The notes beneath the pieces are model-generated. The model did not search any database. It saw nothing but the letters and a program-made list of their open reading frames with translations, and was not told where the DNA came from. This document shows, piece after piece, positions 56,326 through 64,000 of a stretch of 64,000 bases of DNA (position 1 is its first letter; each line of letters opens with the position of its first letter). The position numbers and the translations under genes were made by a program. Source of the DNA: Streblospio benedicti (Eukaryota > Annelida > Polychaeta > Spionida > Spionidae). The stretch spans positions 60,378,334 to 60,442,333 of the forward strand of contig CM032666.1 in assembly GCA_019095985.1 (NCBI GenBank). Direction: 5' to 3'.

Positions 56326-56910
56326 CTCTGGTGCACCCTTTTTGAGAAAACGTGAGATTCCAAAATTCTATAAAAAGAGTGTTTTTATATCTATAAAATA
56401 TTTTTCCTTCTCACCATTGAATTTCAACTGGAGTTTGGAAAGGTACATGATGCGATCTCATTCAGTGAGAAATCAAAACACTTGTACTAGTATGGTTCAC
56501 TCACATTTCGATATTGATTTCGATGTCTAACTTCAAAGGCCAAAATTATTATTAGTAAAAAATGTGTTTGGTGATTGATTACTTTCCTACAAAAACATTA
56601 AAATTCTATATACATGTGAAAGAAAATAAGTCAAAAAATCCTTTATTACAGTGTGCTATGGTAGAAACTGAATCCAGACAAATGGTTAAAGTTGATGCAG
56701 TGTGCACTTAAAGCTTCTCGCGGTTTACAATTACATAATCTACAGGTAAAAGATATTTCAGTGGTAGCAAAGAGTTAGAAATATTTGTATGTTAATATGT
56801 GGAAGAAAGAGGTCCATGGTAATAATATAAACTATGTACATATCGTGAAATTAAGTAAAACTTTTGTTATGAAAATTATTTAGATGATGTTAAAGGTAGA
56901 GATGATTGAT
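56326..56910. other. No gene seen
   Basis: AT-rich sequence between the zinc-finger scrap and the LINE fragment. Confidence 0.3.
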
Positions 56911-56914
56911 CTGC

Positions 56915-57241
56915 TGTTACTAAATTAAGAATCAGTGCACATAAGTTATTTATTGAAAGAAGACGCTATATTAGGCCACCTCTTGACCGGAATGAGAGAA
57001 TTTTTTCTCACTGTCTGGTAAAAAGGCACACATTGCGGATGAGTTCCATGCTTTGATAGTTTGTCCTAAATATTGTGAAAAAAGAAAAGTCATTTCTAAC
57101 TCAATTGAATCTATATGTCCTAATTTTAAAGATTTGGATGATTATGAAAAATTTATATCTATTGTGTCAGCTGAAGGTCAAATAAGTAAACTGGTTAGTC
57201 AACTTTGTAAACATGTTATTTTATATGACAAAGAAAATTGA
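56915..57241 (+). mobile_element. LINE C-terminal fragment
   Basis: Conceptual translation gives KLRISAHKLFIERRRYIRPP, then ADEFHALIVCPKYCEKRKV and CPNFKDLDDYEKFISIVSAE. The pattern (lRiS.H.L.IE.gRY.rp...R.C, DE.H.l..CP.Y...R) is the conserved tail domain of several LINE proteins. There is one frame change in the middle. It is 5'-truncated; AT-rich sequence follows. Confidence 0.65.
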
Positions 57242-58499
57242 CATTCATATCACTTTGGAGTTCAGAATCTAATATGGTGACATTTGGAATAGTTGATATG
57301 CTATATTTTTTAAAAGTTTACTATACTATATTATATCATTTAATATAATAATGAGATGACTGGACCAGATATAAGTGGCAAAGTCATGAGGATGTTGGAT
57401 GGTGGAGACAAATCAGAGGTTACTCACTTTGAGTGATGTAGGGCATTGACTTTTTCATCCAACATCCTAATGTGTCGAGTATTGTAAAATGTATGTATGA
57501 GGAAAATTCTATTTCTTTTCAAACAAAACAAGAAGTTTAGGAAATTCAACAGAGGATCCCTTTGTAAAAGAAAAATATTAACTTATTTACATGTATCATT
57601 TTGTATCATATGTAACTAATGGTTCATTTTTTCCCCAAAATCAATTTTGTTCTAGTCTTAGGCAGATATGGATTCGAAATGAAACAATTAAAACTCGTTA
57701 GACTTGTTTTGTTTGCAACTCTGACCATGATTTGGTTATAAACCATAGCTTCTTTGCTGTGAACCTTACAGATTTGAGTAAAAAAATAGTTTAGTGGTAA
57801 AAATTATTACAGATTTTGGTCAAATGTTATTACAGATTTTTGTGCAAAATTACAGATTTTTTTGCGAAACATTACAGATTACGATAAAATCAGGTTGGAA
57901 GCTCTGTTATTATATAATATAGTACCATGTGTAAGTGTAACATAACCCCATAATTAGTTTAGTGTGTTTTGTAATTTTGTAATTATACTTTTATATGTTT
58001 AATCCTTGTTGTGTTGGTTTATTTTTGGTAGTACTGATAGATTTAATGTAAGTCTAAGGTGAAAATAAACTCATTCTTATTCTTATTCTTCCTACAGTCG
58101 CCAATTTGTTGAAAAAAGAGTACCTGCCAAAACAGCTGGCGTGTTTTTAACAACACTCGCCAAATTTCATGTGTACCAGCCTGGGCGGGTTGGCGAGTAC
58201 GAAAGGAATTCCTTGCACATGTGTAATGTACATATGATTGAATATTGGTATCCATGTACTTAGTTACTAATGTAACACATGATGTCTAGTTAAAATGTTA
58301 GAGATTTCTAAACTATTCTTGGAATATATGTGTACATATTATGAGTTATGATGAAATTACTGTTGAATAATGGTTGAAGATAATGTGGACTTTGATAGTT
58401 AAACATGATTCAATAAATTGTTGAAAATCATTTACGACATCTTTGCTAAAATTAATTAGATGAAAAAATCTGAAAGTATCTTTTTATAAAAATGATCAT
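57242..58499. other. No gene seen
   Basis: AT-rich. TTACAGATTTTNG-like units repeat at 57807-57880 (GATTTTGGTCAAATGTTATTAC, GATTTTTGTGCAAAATTAC and so on), a short local repeat of four units. Confidence 0.35.
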
Positions 58500-58612
58500 C
58501 GGACAGAAGTGAGTGATCCCCCCCATCAGAGTGTCTCAAAATCAAATGACCCCTCCCCGCCCCACCATTTGGCAGAACCCTCCCTGTGATAATAAATGGT
58601 CACTTCCTAAGG
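58500..58612. mobile_element. End fragment of a G-rich TIR element
   Basis: ATCAAATGACCCCTCCCCGCC and ATAATAAATGGTCACTTCCTA match the ends and subterminal blocks of the 25336-26053 family. Confidence 0.55.
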
Positions 58613-59340
58613 GATATCAATAAATTCTTGACTATGGCTGAACTTTCTCAATGGGTCAAGCATGTGATGAATAATATGCTCATACATCCTAGCAAGCTGC
58701 AATAGAGAGCAAACTGAGAAATAACTATGTCTTCACAATGTTGGTCCACTTTGGTTTGATTATCTCAAAATCTATGCAAATTTTATCAATTGGTCTTTAG
58801 GATCATTTAGACACCAGATAAAGTTGCCTGAAGTGCAATCTTCATCAATCCTAAAACGATTGGAATTGTCCTAGAGATACTCAATGGCCAGATTACATTT
58901 TGGAGCTACATCATTGATATAAATATGTACTTAAATGAAGAGGATCATCAGAATTAATGTGGTGCCTTCTCCATTAAAAGACTTGTGTCGAATAAGAGGA
59001 CAGTGGGGTAGGGGGTGGGGTGTTTCTGCCCCCTTCCCTTCCACTGATTTGCATGTGGATATGTATGAGGAATGGTGGAAAAAAAGCTGGTGAAACCTTA
59101 GGTCCAGACCTAAATCGGGGTTGGGGGTGGGTGAGTCGGGGGGTGGTGGTGGGGGGGTTCTGTTTTTTTTTACCTGCTAATAAACTATTTTTTTCAGAGA
59201 CCCCATAGAAACAAACAATTTTTTTAGTGTTCATTGAAAAACATTTTTTTTTTTCATCCATTCATAATCATATATGCATTGTTTCCGTTGTACAGGTATA
59301 CATTGTTCAATCTATTCATGTAATACAAACTAATAAAGAA
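58613..59340. other. No gene; G-run tract
   Basis: Plus-strand G-runs at 59004-59020 and 59117-59157 (GGGGTTGGGGGTGGG, GGGGGGTGGTGGTGGGGGGG) could form G-quadruplexes. No exon. Confidence 0.4.
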
Positions 59341-59949
59341 CTAGATAAAAAGTGCTCAGAGAGCACAACGTCGCTAGAGCAACATTGACCCATGGGCAAT
59401 AAAGACGTTTGCTTTGCAATCAAAGCAGAAAAAAGGCTTACTTGATGCGTGACTCATCCTACATCTATGTTATTGGCATTGGATTGCAGGCGGTTTCTTA
59501 ACATGGCTAAAGTAAATATCTATTGCCCATGAGTCGACATTAATATGGTAACTCTGTGCTCTCTGAGCACGTTTATTCCAATATATAACCACTATGCCAA
59601 TTCGATGGTCATGTTTCGAACAGTATTGAAACTATAGTGGAAAAATAGAAAGAAAAATAATTAAAATGGCCCTCTGAAAGGTAAACTCTAATTGGCAAAG
59701 TGCCAAAATTGAATACAATTAATGTTCAGTAGGCATGTAAGCATTGTACAAAGTTTGAATGCTTTCTCACAAGCATCAACAAAACTATTACAGAAAGTGG
59801 TGAAAATGGACCCAAAATAGCACTATGGAAAGCACACTTTAATTGGCAAAGTGCCCAAAATCGAATCACTTCGGTGTCGCGTCATACCAAATAGTTGTGT
59901 AAAGTTTGAACAAAATAGGGTGAAGCATAAAAGCTCTGGCTTGTCCGGA
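59341..59949. mobile_element. Dispersed repeat with palindromic core, copy 2 (reverse of 6425-6855)
   Basis: CTAGATAAAAAGTGCTCAGA (59341) and GTGCTCTCTGAGCACGTTTA (59555) are the ends of a 235-bp palindromic core. It contains CATGGGCAATAAAGAC and ATCTATTGCCCATGAG in opposite arms. From 59580 the sequence continues with two TAATTGGCAAAGTGCC units (59690, 59830) and TCGGTGTCGCGTCATACC, ending GTCCGGAGACATACATACAT. All these blocks occur in reverse at 6425-6855. Confidence 0.7.
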
Positions 59950-60124
59950 GACATACATACATACATACATACATACATACATACATACATACATACATAC
60001 ATACATACATACATACATACATACATACATACATACATACATACATACATACATACATACATACATACATACATACATACATACATACATACATACATAC
60101 ATACATACATACATACATACTTAC
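59950..60124. repeat. (ACAT)n microsatellite, about 43 units
   Basis: An almost pure tetranucleotide tract. It abuts the dispersed repeat at GTCCGGAGACATAC. Repetitive MYVC and HTYI frames through it are artefacts. Confidence 0.95.
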
Positions 60125-60399
60125 AAACGAACGAAACACAAGGCTTTGGCTTCAGCTGCTGAAGCGACGCAATGAAATAGACTAGCTACAGTGAATTGAA
60201 TCATATAGTATTCCAAAATAGTCATACTTGTAAAATAACAAGTAATATAATCAATAATAATCATAATTCATAAATGATATTAACTTATTCATAGCTTCAA
60301 ATCATTATATGATATGAAAATATTTGGCAAAAGTATGATATTTTGTACAGATTGTAAACAAAATAGGCAGATGACAATTTGCGGAGGGGCAACTGGCGA

Positions 60400-60886
60400 G
60401 TCTTCGCGGAAAGTATTCTGCCTTAGAGAAGGAGCTGCGCACCAAAGAGACAAACTGGTAGAAAGATCGCATCAGTTTAGACCAGCAGCTCACTACTCAG
60501 ACGAAACGGGGCGATGATTATAAAGAGAAGTTGGACCTGAGTGCCACAACGCTCATAAGGAGCACAGCGCCCTGAAGTTGGAGGTTGATTCGTTGACTTC
60601 CGACTATCAGCGACTCACAAGCGAGGCGAAGTCTGAGTTAGTGGACAGCATTTGCGACCTCAGCCGGCAGATCCGAGATACTCCTGCTTCGCGGCAGAGT
60701 AGATCGGACAGTCCGCATGTGGTGCACGAGACCGCTGAACTGGAGCAGCAGCTGGACGACTGTCACATACGGTTCCTGACAGTGGGAGACACATCCGGTT
60801 CTGTAGAGATGCAGAGGCACGATTATGACGTGAGCACGGGGTTGGGGATTGGTGAAAAGTTCACTCTATCGGTGACACACCTCTAA
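60400..60886 (+). pseudogene. Coiled-coil protein remnant
   Basis: Reads KYSALEKELRTKETNW, then TAG (60459-60461), then KDRISLDQQLTTQTKRGDDY. After a frame change near 60555 it reads EHSALKLEVDSLTSDYQRLT, SEAKSELVDSICDLSRQI and ETAELEQQLDDCHIRFL. Charged heptad-like spacing indicates a long coiled coil. There is no intron and codon content is richer in GC than the flanks. I do not recognise the parent gene. One stop plus one frameshift suggest a processed pseudogene, though a sequencing error cannot be excluded. Confidence 0.55.
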
Positions 60887-61857
60887 ATCCTGTATTCTAA
60901 TTGGTTTAGAGCCGAAATCAGGGGTCAAGATGATGTCATTAATGCCCGGCGCAATATCGCCCTCTGGTATTACGTTGTTGTCTTAGTTATGTAAATGAAT
61001 AAATGGTAGAAATACGTATGGTTTGTGATAAAATGAATATGTCTACTTGTTTTTTGCGCACTGTCATCAAACCCGGTCACGCCCATAGGATAGTACACGA
61101 ACAGTTTCATTTAAAAGCTCTTCTGATGAAAGTAGTTGTTCTGTACTTTACTGCTATTATTTTAGTCTACTACAAAGCATTAACAATATATTGGTAAAAC
61201 ACTGTCTAGACATACGTATGTTCAAACGTGTATATAGTACATCATTGTCGCAATTGAGGACCAGCAGATGGCAATATATAACTATCATGAATATATAGCT
61301 ACGCACCTTCACCCGTCCATAACCGGATTAAGCGAGTTAGGACCCCATTCCTTTCCTACGTAGCGTCACTGTGCCCAGGCTGACCTATTTAGTGTCCTAG
61401 TTTGTTTCAGCTTGCATTGCATGCCTGTCTACGCCATCTTTTTTAAACAATTGACCGAATTGGCCAAACTGCTGGTGCGGTGGAAGTGACGTCATATCGT
61501 GGTCGTGTTGTTCGTGGTGGTCATCGTCATTCACTGATCAACTAAAGTAGTTCCATTGAGACCCTCGGAACAGGTTATTCCACCCTGGGGTGACTTGTGC
61601 TTGGATTTAATGAGGTGATTCAATATTCCCCGTGGGCCAGTCGCGGGAGTAACATGTAATGTTGTATTCCGTTCAGTCACGACTGCTTGTTTATATTGAA
61701 TAGATACAGTATTTCATTTGTCATGGTTTGTTTAGCAATCCTCACCCGTTTCTGCAACACTAACACATGTTTATTAGGTAGATGCAGAAGATATTCATTG
61801 CTCATTGTACTGAATATCATTGTGATGGTTTAATATTTTGAAAGTTCAAATGGAAGA
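60887..61857. other. No gene seen
   Basis: No exon, RNA gene or recognised repeat; open frame 61003-61197 is unsupported. Confidence 0.3.
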
Positions 61858-62020
61858 CATTGGCAGATCCAGATTTTTTAAAAACAGGTATGGGGCACCA
61901 GCCGGATAACCCCCTTTTTACGCACCAATGGTCAACGGGTGCTAAAAACAATCACGTAAATTAAAGTTCTTGGGTGAAAAAGTGGAGGGTGGGGGCTCTG
62001 TATCCCTGGATATGTCTATG
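61858..62020. mobile_element. CA--GGCAGATCC short TIR element, copy E
   Basis: 163 bp, from CATTGGCAGATCCAG to CCCTGGATATGTCTATG. Flanks GAAGA (61853-61857) and GAAGC (62021-62025) match at 4 of 5 positions. Confidence 0.7.
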
Positions 62021-62125
62021 GAAGCATTAGAATAAGAAGTAAGGGGATTGATAAGTTGGATTTGGTGCTTGGTCTACGCGTTGCATTAATGCATGTCACC
62101 ATGTATGGCAACCCAGTTTATTAGG

Positions 62126-62506
<381 letters not shown>

Positions 62507-64000
62507 ACATTAATGATTATAGACTTTGCATGGATTAGCACACCAACATTGAGTACGTAGTTTCACAATTCTTGTTTTTAGCAGAAAAAATCTAACAGCA
62601 ATGTCCAATTGGTATTCGTCTGATGCAATAATTGCTAGATTCCAAACATAGAGCGCCAATAAAATAGCCACAGTACAAACAATCTCTCTGATTGAAACTT
62701 AAAAGTGGCTCGGCTCAAGTTGAATATAGTATGATATATCTTTATGGAGATTCTTATTTGTATTTACAAAGGTATTGGGCCACGAAAATGGTCTCATTAC
62801 ACAGGTGGGCCGTTGTATTCAGGTGTCCATTATTGTAGGTTATACTGCACAAGCGTAACAGTGGCCATATAGTAGTTACGCCCCACCACCATCCATTCAC
62901 ACCAACCCCCTCCATACAACTCAAAATGTCGTCCCGTCACCATAGCGAGTCTCGCGGGAAACGAGATCTTTGGCGAATTCACCAAGCGAGAATTTTACGA
63001 GTTTTATCGTGTCCCGCAAGAATGCGTGAGATGCGACGAGAAGCGACGCCAGCTCGGTGACTGTAATGCATTTAACATGTGAGGTGTTGTTTTTTTTTTT
63101 GCCTAGTCAAATATTAGTATACTTGGTTTGTCTACTAAGTTAGAACTTATACTATTGGCCAACATATGAAATTGTTTTTTTTGTTACATGCCCTTGTAAT
63201 GCTCGGTAATGTTGTCAGTCTTATTTTTCAAATATTTTAACTGTGTGTTGATATCTAATGCGGTTTCTCTTGATAAATTGGAAAGATGAAGCTTGTATTA
63301 TTAACAGTTAAACACACAAATTCTATATTTGTGCACGTGTATTTTGTAAAACTGCTCTATTACACTAGATCATTGGCGTAAATGCCACTTTTTCAATACA
63401 ATTCCTCAATGTTAGCCTGAAAGTGTATTGTAACATGATCCTACTTATTCCCTATATAGAAATTCTATAAGCACTTCATTACTTTCTGTATAACAGTCCA
63501 TTAAATCCATCACAACTTTTCAAGCCATTCTCACTTCATGTATTGATTTTTATCACTACTATATTCATACATTTGCACATGGAGACATTTTCTGATTCAC
63601 TATACACGTTTTAGCACATCCCACGTGGGTGTGAGGATTTGATATGATCTGACAATTGGACTTCATTGAAGAAGAAGCAATCTCACCACAGCGTACATCT
63701 GGGACCCTCGTTGCGCGGGTACGTTTCTATTAAGTCTGATATTTGCCAACAACTACTGTCATTTATTGGATTTCTCTCTTTTCATTTAATCTTATTTTGT
63801 TTTGTTCTAGTCCTCAAGTGTAATCTGATAAACAAAGATATATAAAACTGTCATTCAATAAACTATTTTACACGCCATGTCTCTGACTCCATATACCGGT
63901 AAGCTGTTCAATTAAATATTCGTCTTCAATTTCAATAACACATGTATTGAATTGTAAGCCAGCTATGTATAAGGGTAGTGGCTTAACAATTAAGAGTGTT
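62507..64000. other. No gene seen to the window end
   Basis: A CTCGCGGGAAACGAGATC and GTCCCGCAAGAATGCGTGAG pair at 62952-63035 looks like a decayed palindrome. A GGTGGTC-type scrap lies near 62795. No exon with splice support. Confidence 0.3.

Noticed and set aside
59823-60162. Long MYVC and HTYI repeat proteins on both strands
   Set aside because: These frames are translations of the (ACAT)n microsatellite and share no start context or domain.

Overview
This window looks like gene-poor, repeat-rich nuclear DNA of a marine invertebrate deuterostome. Amphioxus (Branchiostoma) is my best guess. The guess rests on the gene set (FKBP3/FKBP25, a DEG/ENaC channel, a UDP-glycosyltransferase, an MZB1/pERp1-like gene, C2H2 zinc fingers), on GT-AG introns, and on the density of small TIR elements, tRNA-derived SINEs, non-LTR retrotransposon fragments and a Penelope-like element. 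It is not proven from sequence alone. No prokaryotic features (operons, RBS, CRISPR) are present.

Host genes, left to right. (1) Four internal exons of a DEG/ENaC-type sodium channel on the minus strand (12982-15544), with mobile elements in its introns. (2) The last two exons of a small C2H2-like zinc-finger gene on the plus strand (25187-26557, poly(A) signal at 26838). (3) A complete two-exon FKBP3-like nuclear peptidyl-prolyl isomerase on the minus strand (27631-28693), convergent with the zinc-finger gene and with a perfect CRE about 90 bp upstream. (4) A complete intronless UDP-glucuronosyltransferase-like gene on the minus strand (42598-44136). (5) A seven-finger C2H2 array (54719-55312) directly followed by an MZB1/pERp1-like sequence without introns and with broken frame (55317-55879), then another zinc-finger scrap, which suggests a retrocopy landing in a zinc-finger array. 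(6) A broken coiled-coil coding remnant (60400-60886).

Most of the rest is mobile DNA. About 18 full or partial copies of one short palindromic pogo/Tigger-like element carry the iterated 10-mer TTATCTCGAA and sit at TA targets. Six copies of a second short element start CA--GGCAGATCC and are flanked by 5-bp target duplications. A 4.1-kb hAT-like element (7943-12058) has a perfect 8-bp target duplication and is filled with LINE and SINE debris. Others are a Penelope-like GIY-YIG fragment between ~190-bp inverted repeats (28925-29734), several TIR elements with G-runs, and a dispersed repeat whose end carries a (ATGT)n microsatellite.

The genes show no functional linkage to each other; the interest lies in element structure and in the retrocopy/zinc-finger locus. 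Many open frames in the repeats are noise: simple repeats, TIR palindromes and short chance ORFs.
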